A stretch of 5,425 nt of DNA from Bacteroidota bacterium (GTDB taxonomy: Bacteria > Bacteroidota > Bacteroidia > B-17B0 > Aurantibacillaceae), in the NCBI GenBank assembly GCA_947474485.1, contig CANJJP010000141.1, forward strand, positions 1-5,425. Direction: 5' to 3'. Position 1 is the stretch's first letter. Every line of letters begins with the position of its first letter. The translations under genes were made by a program, and so were the position numbers. This document shows positions 1-5,425 of the stretch, one piece after another. Below the pieces are notes generated by a model. It searched no databases, was not told the DNA's origin, and saw only the letters and a program-made list of their open reading frames with translations.

Positions 1-456
1 AGTTGATCTTGTGTTTTAAAGAGTTTATCCGTAAATTCATATTTTAGAATTTGCCATATTCTTACAGCAGGATTGAGTTCGGGACTACAAGGGGGTAAAA
101 CACAAGAGCTATATTGCTTGGTACTTTTAGTTTAGCCGCTTTGTGAAACGTTCCATTATCTGGCACGATAATTTTAAGTTCATTTATGTTTTGCTTTGAA
201 AACTTATTCAAATAAATTTGGAATGTTTCTGAGCAACAGAATGGCAGTTCGAGTAAAAAACTATCACCATTGGGTCAACGCCAATAGTTTTGGCAAGTTG
301 TCTTTTTGAAAAGCCCAGCAACCCATTTTTACGAAGCTCTGTAAGCATATTTAGCCTTTTAATCAGTAGCAAAGATTTACCAGTTTGAAGTTTTTTTTTA
401 ATCTCCTTGGCAGTTTCTTTTAACAATAATAAGTTTTGATTTTGACATATATACAA
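1..456 (-). pseudogene. IS630-family transposase remnant (deleted, frameshifted, runs off the left edge)
   Basis: This is a broken transposase gene read leftwards. The first piece (456 to about 266) encodes an N-terminal helix-turn-helix region with LLLLKETAKEIKKKL and then GFSKRQLAKTIGVDP, as in Bacteroidota IS630-type transposases. From about 265 a different frame reads DSFLLELPFCCSETFQIYL and continues to IIVPDNGTFHKA, the segment carrying the second catalytic Asp of the DDE domain. At 97-100 a T-run appears one base short and the frame shifts again to LPPCSPELNPAVRIWQILK, the conserved C-terminal motif. Family members normally have NP(I/A)E here; the codon at 63-65 is GTA (Val), so the third catalytic acid is lost. 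The middle of the protein, roughly 130-160 residues including the first catalytic Asp, is absent. The first frame opens with TTG at 456; an ATG at 446-448 on the same strand is out of frame, so the true original start is uncertain. The family call is confident; the element ends were not found. Confidence 0.88.
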
Positions 457-651
457 TTATAATTTAATCCAAAAGTAATGAAAAAATGCAATTACCAATT
501 TTGAACTAAATTATATTTGTATTTGGTATTACTTGAGCATTTAGCTTAGTAAATGAGATTGAAACGAATAAAAATAGTATGTAAAACTTTGTTCTCAATC
601 AAATCAAATATACACTTTAAACTTATTGAATAAAACTATTTTTTGGACAAT
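457..651. other. AT-rich intergenic stretch without a gene
   Basis: I see no credible coding frame, RNA gene or repeat in this stretch between the transposase remnant and the hairpins. It is very AT-rich. Two octamers fit the TAnnTTTG -7 box (512-519 on the plus strand and 605-612 on the minus strand), but neither has a convincing upstream -33 element or an intact gene downstream, so I do not call them promoters. The right-hand end of the IS630 remnant probably lies somewhere here, but I could not identify an inverted repeat. Confidence 0.5.
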
Positions 652-690
652 AAAAAACCCGCCCTCCTTCGTCAAGCTCAGGATGACGGG
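652..690 (-). terminator. Intrinsic terminator of the PPIase operon, built on a repeat-like hairpin
   Basis: Read on the minus strand, arm CCCGTCATCCT (690-680), loop GAGCTTGACGA (679-669) and arm AGGAGGGCGGG (668-658) form an 11-bp stem with one G-U pair and one A-G mismatch. Six T residues follow directly (657-652). A GC-rich hairpin plus a T-tract is the classic rho-independent layout. It lies about 85 bases past the stop of the last isomerase gene, in the right orientation to end that transcript. The plus strand has no T-tract after the stem, so it should work in one direction only. The loop and the GTCATCCT arm resemble a dispersed hairpin repeat family that I recall from many bacterial genomes. 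Confidence 0.75.
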
Positions 691-737
691 CATCTTCATA
701 AAGTAAATAAGTCTTTTTGTTTTGTATGAGATTAAAG

Positions 738-766
738 TTGGTGGCTGAGGCTCTCGAAGCCACCAA
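738..766 (+). repeat. Perfect 9-bp hairpin, constant-loop repeat type
   Basis: TTGGTGGCT (738-746) and AGCCACCAA (758-766) are perfect inverted arms around an 11-base loop, GAGGCTCTCGA (747-757). A G-U and an A-T pair (737/767, 736/768) could extend the stem in RNA. It begins eight bases past the stop codon of the cyclophilin-FKBP gene. The loop has the same length as that of the neighbouring hairpin at 658-690 and matches it at 7 of 11 positions, including the GAG and CGA ends, but in the opposite orientation, while the stems are unrelated. No T-tract follows on the minus strand, so it is more likely a 3' transcript-stabilising structure or an inserted repeat than a terminator. Confidence 0.7.
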
Positions 767-774
767 TTCTTTAA

Positions 775-1836
775 TTAGTCTACTTTTATTAATTCGATAT
801 CAAATACTAATGTAGCATTTGGAGGAATAACCCCAGGATATCCTCTTTCGCCATAACCTAAGTTACCTGGAATGATGAATTTACATTTACCGCCTTCTTT
901 CATTAATTGTAAACCTTCTGTCCAACCTTTAATAACTTGGTTTAAGCCAAAAGTTGCAGGTTGACCACGATCAACTGAACTATCGAATTTTTTACCATCT
1001 AATAAAGTTCCAGTATAATGACAAGTAACTGAACTAGTTGCGCTTGGTGATTTACCTGTTCCCTCTTTCTCAACAATGTAACGTAAACCAGACGCTGTTA
1101 CAGTTGCCGAACCATATTTTTCGTTTAATGCTTTAGCCATTTCTTCAGCCTCTGCTTTCGCTTTTTCTTCGGCACGCTTAGTAACGTTTGTTTTTTCGAA
1201 CTCAAAAACTGCAGGAGCATCAAATGCTTCCGCTTCTTTTCCTTTTCTTAAAACTACCACTTTTTTAATCGTATCATTTTGAGCAATTTTATCAACTACT
1301 TCTTGACCAGTAATTACGTGACCAAAAACAGTGTGCTTGCCATCTAACCAATCAGTTTTTACATGAGTAATAAAGAATTGAGAACCGTTTGTTCCAGGTC
1401 CAGCGTTAGCCATACTTAAAATACCAGGACCAACATGTTTTAAAGTTGTATCAATTTCATCAGGGAACTTATAACCTGGATCACCAGTACCTGTACCTAA
1501 TGGACAACCACCTTGAATCATAAAGTTTGCAAGAACACGGTGAAATTTTAATCCGTCATAATAAGGAACGCCTTCTGCTTTCGCTGTATTTTTAATCTTA
1601 CCTTCAGCTAAACCAACAAAGTTTGCTACTGTAAGAGGTGTTTTTTTAAATTCTAATGCTGCATATATATCTCCTTTGTTTGTTTCAAATTTGATGTACA
1701 TTCCATCAGCTTGTTTGCTTAAGAACTCTTTTTCCATTTTCGTTAATTTTTGTTTTACTTTCTTTTCTTTTTTTTGTGCAAATGCAGATCCTGAAATTGC
1801 AACTAAAGCAGTGAATAATATGATTACCTTTTTCAT
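775..1836 (-). CDS. Secreted cyclophilin-FKBP fusion peptidyl-prolyl isomerase
   Basis: This 353-residue protein joins two unrelated proline isomerase folds. Residues 1-20 are a signal peptide with an AFA cleavage site before Gln21; there is no lipobox Cys, so it should be a soluble periplasmic or secreted protein. A basic segment (21-35) follows. The cyclophilin domain spans about 45-215, with FHR (98-100, catalytic Arg100), FMIQGG (105-110), GSQFFI (151-156) and WLDGKHTVFG (163-172). Trp163 sits at the cyclosporin-contacting position of human CypA. A charged Ala/Glu/Lys-rich helix (about 217-240) leads to the FKBP domain (about 249-353), which keeps the FK506-pocket residues Tyr274, Phe284, Asp285, Phe296, Val301, Ile302, Trp305, Tyr328 and Phe345. 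Both halves therefore look catalytically competent. It is the last gene of the operon, 21 bases after its upstream neighbour. The start is the only ATG that gives a signal peptide, and an A/T-rich leader precedes it. Dual-family immunophilins have been reported from a few protists and bacteria, including flavobacteria. Confidence 0.95.
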   Translation of the reverse strand: MKKVIILFTALVAISGSAFAQKKEKKVKQKLTKMEKEFLSKQADGMYIKFETNKGDIYAALEFKKTPLTVANFVGLAEGKIKNTAKAEGVPYYDGLKFHRVLANFMIQGGCPLGTGTGDPGYKFPDEIDTTLKHVGPGILSMANAGPGTNGSQFFITHVKTDWLDGKHTVFGHVITGQEVVDKIAQNDTIKKVVVLRKGKEAEAFDAPAVFEFEKTNVTKRAEEKAKAEAEEMAKALNEKYGSATVTASGLRYIVEKEGTGKSPSATSSVTCHYTGTLLDGKKFDSSVDRGQPATFGLNQVIKGWTEGLQLMKEGGKCKFIIPGNLGYGERGYPGVIPPNATLVFDIELIKVD

Positions 1837-1857
1837 GATATTATTTTTTTTAAACTA

Positions 1858-2763
1858 TTACTTAGCAGATTTTATGCCAATCAATTCCATTTCAAAAACC
1901 AATGGTGTAAATGGAGGAATACTACCATAACCATATGGGCCGTATGAGATATTTGATGGACAAACAATTAAAGCTTTTGTTCCAACATTCATTTTCATCA
2001 ATGTTTCGTCCCAAGCAGCAATAACAACTTGTTTACCAGCAGGAAAAGTAAATGGCTCTGGATTTCCTTCCGAACTATCGAATACAGTACCATCAGTAAA
2101 CATTCCTTTATAAGAAACAGTAACTGAATCTCCAACTTGAACTAATGCTCCTTTACCTTTTTTCTTTTCTATATAAATTAAACCACTTTGAGTTGGTTTC
2201 GCTGTGATTTTATTTGCAGAAATATAAGATGAAAGCAAACTGTCTTCCATTGCTTGGTATTTCTTCATCATTTCTTGTTGTTGCGCCTTTTGCTCATTTT
2301 GTAATTTATCAACTTTTTCTTTAGAGTAAACGCTGTCAATGCGAATGCTATATTTTAAGTAAGATGTTGAATCTAAAAATGGAGGAATTGGTTGTTTGTA
2401 ACCTTTGTTCCACATATCGCTCACTTTTAAACAAAAAGTGCTACTATCTCCAACGTGCATCATTTTTAGTGCATCAAACATATCGCCAGGGTACATTGTT
2501 TTTCCTATTTGAACTGCATAAGGTCCTTGCGATTTGTCCATTTTACGAGAATCAAATAATAAAGAATCTCCTTCTGTAAACATCACTTGAGAAATGAAAA
2601 GTACATCGCCTTCTTTAATAACCGAAGCTTGGTCTCCTTCTTTATGATTTTGGTAATAAATACCCGTTTCTGTTTTTTCGTAATCTGGAAATCTCGAATC
2701 TCCACTACATGAAGCTAAAAAAGCCGCACTGATACCTGCAACTGCAATCGTTAGTTTATTCAT
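1858..2763 (-). CDS. Lipoprotein FKBP-type peptidyl-prolyl isomerase (tandem FKBP, second domain canonical)
   Basis: I start this at the ATG at 2763 (301 residues). From there a short lipoprotein signal runs directly into lipobox LASC (Cys19), and the ATG follows an A-rich leader ten bases after the upstream stop. The ATG at 2784 would overlap the previous gene and add seven polar residues in front of the signal. The mature protein is predicted to be anchored in the envelope. Residues about 51-146 align by eye with an FKBP fold (GDVLF, LLFDS, MMHVGD, PIPPF), but the Trp of the active-site floor is missing. A Gln/Lys/Glu-rich, probably coiled, linker (about 147-183) follows. The C-terminal FKBP (about 193-298) keeps Tyr218, Phe228, Asp229, Val247, Ile248, Trp251, Tyr274 and Phe290, so it should be an active isomerase. 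It resembles in general terms the GldI class of Bacteroidota FKBP lipoproteins, but it has two domains and I do not assign that name. Confidence 0.92.
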   Translation of the reverse strand: MNKLTIAVAGISAAFLASCSGDSRFPDYEKTETGIYYQNHKEGDQASVIKEGDVLFISQVMFTEGDSLLFDSRKMDKSQGPYAVQIGKTMYPGDMFDALKMMHVGDSSTFCLKVSDMWNKGYKQPIPPFLDSTSYLKYSIRIDSVYSKEKVDKLQNEQKAQQQEMMKKYQAMEDSLLSSYISANKITAKPTQSGLIYIEKKKGKGALVQVGDSVTVSYKGMFTDGTVFDSSEGNPEPFTFPAGKQVVIAAWDETLMKMNVGTKALIVCPSNISYGPYGYGSIPPFTPLVFEMELIGIKSAK

Positions 2764-2773
2764 TGTTTGTTTT

Positions 2774-3667
2774 TTATTTAACATCTATAATTTCTACTTC
2801 GTAAACCAGCGGACAAAAAGGCGGAATTGAACCATCACTGCTGCCCTGCCCACCAAAAGCAAGGCGCGAAGGTAATATAAATTTTGCTATTTCACCCTTT
2901 CGCATGACTCTGATAGCCATTTGCATTCCCACTAACAATTGCCCTTGCGAACCATAAGTAAAATCAATGGGTTTAGAGAATCCTGCCTTGTCAAATAGTT
3001 CGTTATCAAGGTAATATCCAGTATACCTAATCGATACCAATTTTCCGGGCATAACGATGGAATCACTAGTGTTTTTAATGCTTTTAAAGAATATATACTC
3101 AGGAATCGTATCGAAATCGCCAAAATTTGTTTTAGCATAATTTAGCACTTTTTCGCTCTCATTGTTATGATTATCCTTCATTTCGAGTACTTTACTTTGC
3201 GCATAAAGTTCTTTTTCCTGCGCATCCATTATAGAAACCAAACGAAGCTCAGCTTTAATAATCGAATCTCCTTTACAAAAATAAGGTACCTCATTCGCAA
3301 AAATCTCTTTAAAAAAAGCGGAAGTTTCAACCTTAAATTGCATACTATCACCTTCTATCATTTTATTAAAGTAAGATAAGAACTTATCAGTCTTATTGTC
3401 TTTAAATTCAATAAAATAACCTTGCCAAGCATGATGTTTTGAATGGTAAAAAAGAGAGTCGTTTTCTGTTTTGTACTTTACATTTAAAAGCAGCCAATCG
3501 CCTTTTTTAGGATGTTTTTCTCCTTCGCCAAGTGCACACATTTTATAATGCAAGCCTGTTTCATAAACAGAATATCCATCAATTAGTTCTGGTTCATTTG
3601 AACATGACACAATAACAAAGGCAATTACTGCAATAAGCCAATAATTTACTAATCTTATTTGTGACAT
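2774..3667 (-). CDS. FKBP-like lipoprotein with eroded active site
   Basis: This is the first gene of the isomerase operon (297 residues). Residues 1-22 form a lipoprotein signal (hydrophobic 10-20, lipobox IVSC, Cys22). The layout mirrors the next gene: a degenerate FKBP-like region (about 55-146, with YHS where the active FDS would be), a charged linker (about 148-178), and a C-terminal FKBP domain (about 205-297) with RYTG, LFDKA and SIPPF..PLVYEVEI. In that domain Tyr215, Phe225, Asp226 and Phe236 remain, but the floor Trp is Met248, the Val-Ile pair is Leu244-Leu245, the loop Tyr is Phe271, the first Ile of the 80s loop is Ser280 and the last aromatic is Tyr289. Weak or no isomerase activity, or a chaperone or binding role, is my inference. 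The two lipoprotein genes probably arose by duplication. The start ATG is clear, and the next gene follows ten bases after the TAA. Confidence 0.88.
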   Translation of the reverse strand: MSQIRLVNYWLIAVIAFVIVSCSNEPELIDGYSVYETGLHYKMCALGEGEKHPKKGDWLLLNVKYKTENDSLFYHSKHHAWQGYFIEFKDNKTDKFLSYFNKMIEGDSMQFKVETSAFFKEIFANEVPYFCKGDSIIKAELRLVSIMDAQEKELYAQSKVLEMKDNHNNESEKVLNYAKTNFGDFDTIPEYIFFKSIKNTSDSIVMPGKLVSIRYTGYYLDNELFDKAGFSKPIDFTYGSQGQLLVGMQMAIRVMRKGEIAKFILPSRLAFGGQGSSDGSIPPFCPLVYEVEIIDVK

Positions 3668-3719
3668 AATTCGAAGGACAGTTTAAGCGAATTTATATGC
3701 ATTGGTCTTGAAAAAAAAC

Positions 3720-3727
3720 TAAATTTG
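3720..3727 (+). promoter_or_regulatory. Candidate -7 box for mutAB
   Basis: TAAATTTG fits the Bacteroidota housekeeping -7 consensus TAnnTTTG. It would start transcription about 70 bases before the mutA ATG. A TTG at 3702-3704 is a possible -33 element, but the 15-base spacing is shorter than usual, so this is a motif-only call. Confidence 0.4.
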
Positions 3728-3744
3728 TTGCACCTGCAAAGCTT

Positions 3745-3752
3745 CAAAAATA
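3745..3752 (-). promoter_or_regulatory. Candidate -7 box for the isomerase operon
   Basis: On the minus strand this reads TATTTTTG, matching TAnnTTTG, and it points at the first isomerase gene with a leader of roughly 70 bases. No good TTTG-type -33 element lies at the expected distance. The box sits only 17 bases from the plus-strand candidate, so if both are real the two promoters overlap and face apart. Confidence 0.3.
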
Positions 3753-3804
3753 AGAATAAAGCAAGCAGAATGTTTAACATAGGATAACTTGTTTAAAAAT
3801 AAGT

Positions 3805-5130
3805 ATGCAAAAATTATTTACAGAATTTTCACCCATTGATGCCGATACTTGGAAGAAGAAGATTGAATCTGATTTAAAAGGTATTAGTTTCGATAGTTTA
3901 ATAAAACACAATAGAAATGGTATAGAAGTTAAACCATTTTATTCTAAAGCTGATATTTCAGGAATTGAAACTACTTCATCTACTATTTCATCTTGGGATA
4001 TTTGTACTAATATTTCGGTTAAAAATGAAGTTGAAGCAAATAAATTGGCTTTAGAAGATTTGCAAAATGGAGCATCTGCTTTAAAGTTTGTAATCGATTC
4101 TAAAATTGATGTAAGCAAACTATTAAAAGATATTTCGATACAACACATTTACTTGCAATTTGAAGTAAACAATCAAATTGATGAGTTTATGTTTGAACTT
4201 AATGCTTATTTAATTGCTCAAAAAATTAATTGGACCGATTTAAATGTTTCTATCGTAAATGATGAGTTGAGTTATTTGGTTCAACATAATTCGTTTAAAA
4301 TGGGTGAAGCAGCATTTAAAAACAACTTTTTAAATGTATTAAAAGCTAGTGGGAACAAAGCATTAAGTGTTGATGCTTCGATTTACAATAATGCTGGGGC
4401 AAATAGTGTTTCGGAATTAGCATCTACTATTGCTCAAGTAAACGAATACTTAAATTTACTATCAGAACAAAACAAACTAAACGAAGCTACCCAGCTTACG
4501 ATTAATGTATCTGCTGATACCAACTTCTTTGAGCAAATAGCAAAACTAAGAGCTTTACGTAATTTGGTGGATTTACTTTTAGAGCAATACAGCGCAAACT
4601 TAAGTCTTCATATTCATTGCGAAACCAGCGATGTGTATCGTTCGCCTTTTGATAGCTACTCTAATTTATTGCGCGATAGTATTTCGGGAATGGCTGCAGT
4701 TATTGGCAATTGCGATAGTTTATCTATTCACCATTTTAATGATAAATCGGAAGACAATAAAATAGCAACTCGTATGAGTCGTAACCAACAATTGATATTT
4801 AAAGAAGAATCATATTTAGATAAGGTGAATGATATATCAAATGGTTCGTATTATATCGAGACACTAACCAACGAATTAGCAACTAAAGCTTGGGAAGAGT
4901 TTAAGCAAATTGAAAAAGCTGGAGGTTTTATAGCTTCTGTTTTAAATGGAAACATTAAAGCTAAAATTGAAGAACAAGCTTTTAATTTGGTAAACGAATA
5001 CAAAGAAGGCAAACGTACTTTAATTGGTGTAAACAAATTCCCTAATGCGAACGATAAGCCCGAAAAGCTTGCAGACACTACAAAAAACAAAGGATTAAAT
5101 AAACTTAGTTTAACAGCAGCATTAGTATAA
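3805..5130 (+). CDS. mutA: Methylmalonyl-CoA mutase small (beta) subunit, short form
   Basis: This is the non-catalytic partner subunit of the adenosylcobalamin-dependent methylmalonyl-CoA mutase heterodimer, which interconverts succinyl-CoA and methylmalonyl-CoA in the cytoplasm. The 441 residues carry the mutase TIM-barrel landmarks: the N-terminal FSPIDADTWKKKIESDLKG segment, YNNAGANSVSELA (194-206), FFEQIAKLRALRNL (241-254), RNQQLIFKEESYLDKV (326-341), NGSYYIETLT (346-355) and the barrel-closing GVNKF (408-412). Only about 30 residues follow that motif. The degenerate cobalamin-binding-like C-terminal domain found in the longer, roughly 600-residue MutA proteins is absent. Such short forms occur, from memory, in flavobacteria-like groups, so this is probably normal rather than a truncation. 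The stop overlaps the mutB start (TAATG), which indicates co-transcription and translational coupling. The ATG follows an A-rich leader without a Shine-Dalgarno site. Confidence 0.95.
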   Translation: MQKLFTEFSPIDADTWKKKIESDLKGISFDSLIKHNRNGIEVKPFYSKADISGIETTSSTISSWDICTNISVKNEVEANKLALEDLQNGASALKFVIDSKIDVSKLLKDISIQHIYLQFEVNNQIDEFMFELNAYLIAQKINWTDLNVSIVNDELSYLVQHNSFKMGEAAFKNNFLNVLKASGNKALSVDASIYNNAGANSVSELASTIAQVNEYLNLLSEQNKLNEATQLTINVSADTNFFEQIAKLRALRNLVDLLLEQYSANLSLHIHCETSDVYRSPFDSYSNLLRDSISGMAAVIGNCDSLSIHHFNDKSEDNKIATRMSRNQQLIFKEESYLDKVNDISNGSYYIETLTNELATKAWEEFKQIEKAGGFIASVLNGNIKAKIEEQAFNLVNEYKEGKRTLIGVNKFPNANDKPEKLADTTKNKGLNKLSLTAALV

Positions 5131-5425
5131 TGAGAAAAGATTTTAGCAATATATCCTACAAGCCAATTAGTAAAACTGCTGCAAAGCAAGCTGTTAAAGA
5201 AAACTGGCATACAGCAGAAGGAATTGACATTAAAGATAATTACACTGCTGCCGATAGTAAAGATTTGGAACACGTTAATTTTGGTGCCGGAGTTGCCCCG
5301 TTTTTACGTGGACCATACAGCAGCATGTATGTTCAAAGTCCTTGGACAATTAGACAATATGCAGGTTTTAGTACTGCAGAAGAAAGTAATGCTTTTTACA
5401 GAAGAAATTTAGCAGCGGGGCAAAA
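5130..5425 (+). CDS. mutB: Methylmalonyl-CoA mutase large (alpha) subunit, 5' part only
   Basis: The window holds the first 98 codons of the catalytic, B12-binding mutase subunit, and the gene runs off the right edge. Full-length family members are about 700 residues. The visible part is highly diagnostic: FGAGVAPFLRGPYSSMY (51-67), PWTIRQYAGFSTAEESNAF (71-89) and YRRNLAAGQ (90-98). The Tyr in TIRQY (Tyr77) corresponds to the catalytic Tyr89 of the Propionibacterium enzyme. Residue 70 is Ser, where the human, E. coli and Propionibacterium proteins have Arg just before PWTIRQY. The ATG shares its first base with the last base of the mutA stop codon. The distal part, including the cobalamin DxHxxG motif, lies outside the window and was not checked. 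The alternative symbol is scpA. Confidence 0.97.
   Translation, partial: MRKDFSNISYKPISKTAAKQAVKENWHTAEGIDIKDNYTAADSKDLEHVNFGAGVAPFLRGPYSSMYVQSPWTIRQYAGFSTAEESNAFYRRNLAAGQ

Noticed and set aside
208..456. An 82-residue intact hypothetical protein
   Set aside because: Its first two thirds are the IS630 helix-turn-helix region; the tail is out-of-frame reading of the transposase C-terminal piece, so it is a pseudogene fragment.
512..519. TATATTTG as a plus-strand promoter
   Set aside because: It matches the -7 consensus, but the nearest upstream TTTTG is only 8 bases away and no plus-strand gene lies downstream before the opposing operon.
736..768. Hairpin as an intrinsic terminator of the isomerase operon
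   Set aside because: The stem is good, but no T-tract follows it on the minus strand; the hairpin at 658-690 has one and is the better candidate.
1676..1930. A plus-strand open frame over the junction of two isomerase genes
   Set aside because: It is antisense to the well-supported signal peptide region and C-terminus of the minus-strand genes, with a low-complexity Phe-rich translation.
2764..2784. Upstream ATG at 2784 as the start of the second isomerase gene
   Set aside because: It overlaps the preceding gene by 11 bases and places seven polar residues ahead of an otherwise standard lipoprotein signal; the ATG at 2763 fits both the lipobox distance and the A-rich leader.
1858..3667. Assignment of either lipoprotein as gliding motility protein GldI
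   Set aside because: GldI is, to my knowledge, a shorter single-domain FKBP lipoprotein; these have two FKBP-like regions and no gliding genes nearby.
4851..5273. A minus-strand 140-codon open frame
   Set aside because: It lies opposite the end of mutA and the start of mutB, both strongly supported by conserved motifs; its translation is Phe/Ser-rich with no recognisable domain.
1..5425. CRISPR array, tRNA, rRNA, defence or secretion system
   Set aside because: I saw no regularly spaced repeats, no tRNA-like cloverleaf and no such protein motifs on either strand; the genes are isomerases and a metabolic mutase.

Overview
The window comes from a low-GC member of the Bacteroidota. The evidence is the AT-rich coding style, the lack of Shine-Dalgarno sites (A-rich leaders sit in front of the starts), possible TAnnTTTG-type -7 promoter boxes, two envelope FKBP lipoproteins, and a mutA-mutB pair whose small subunit is of a short form that I associate with flavobacteria-like lineages. 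I cannot name a genus.

Region 1 (1-456, minus strand) is the decayed remnant of an IS630-family transposase gene. It has an N-terminal helix-turn-helix piece fused by a deletion to the C-terminal catalytic piece, with a frameshift and loss of the last catalytic acidic residue. Region 2 (457-774) has no gene. It ends in two hairpins with unrelated stems but a similar 11-nt loop. One of them carries a T-tract and is the likely terminator of the operon that follows.

Region 3 (775-3667, minus strand) is a compact three-gene operon made only of peptidyl-prolyl cis-trans isomerase (PPIase) genes with export signals. In order of transcription these are a lipoprotein with a divergent FKBP fold (3667-2774), a lipoprotein with a well-conserved C-terminal FKBP domain (2763-1858), and a secreted cyclophilin-FKBP fusion (1836-775). 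Both lipoproteins look like tandem FKBPs with a degenerate first copy. Active-site conservation rises along the operon. The simplest reading is a set of envelope protein-folding factors, some of which may now act as chaperones or binding modules rather than enzymes.

Region 4 (3668-3804) is a divergent intergenic region with a candidate -7 box for each direction. Region 5 (3805 to the end, plus strand) holds mutA, complete, and the start of mutB, joined by a TAATG stop/start overlap. Together they encode the B12-dependent methylmalonyl-CoA mutase, which interconverts succinyl-CoA and methylmalonyl-CoA. Nothing in the sequence links the mutase functionally to the isomerase operon. The most interesting items are the cyclophilin-FKBP fusion within an all-PPIase operon and the constant-loop, variable-stem hairpin pair.
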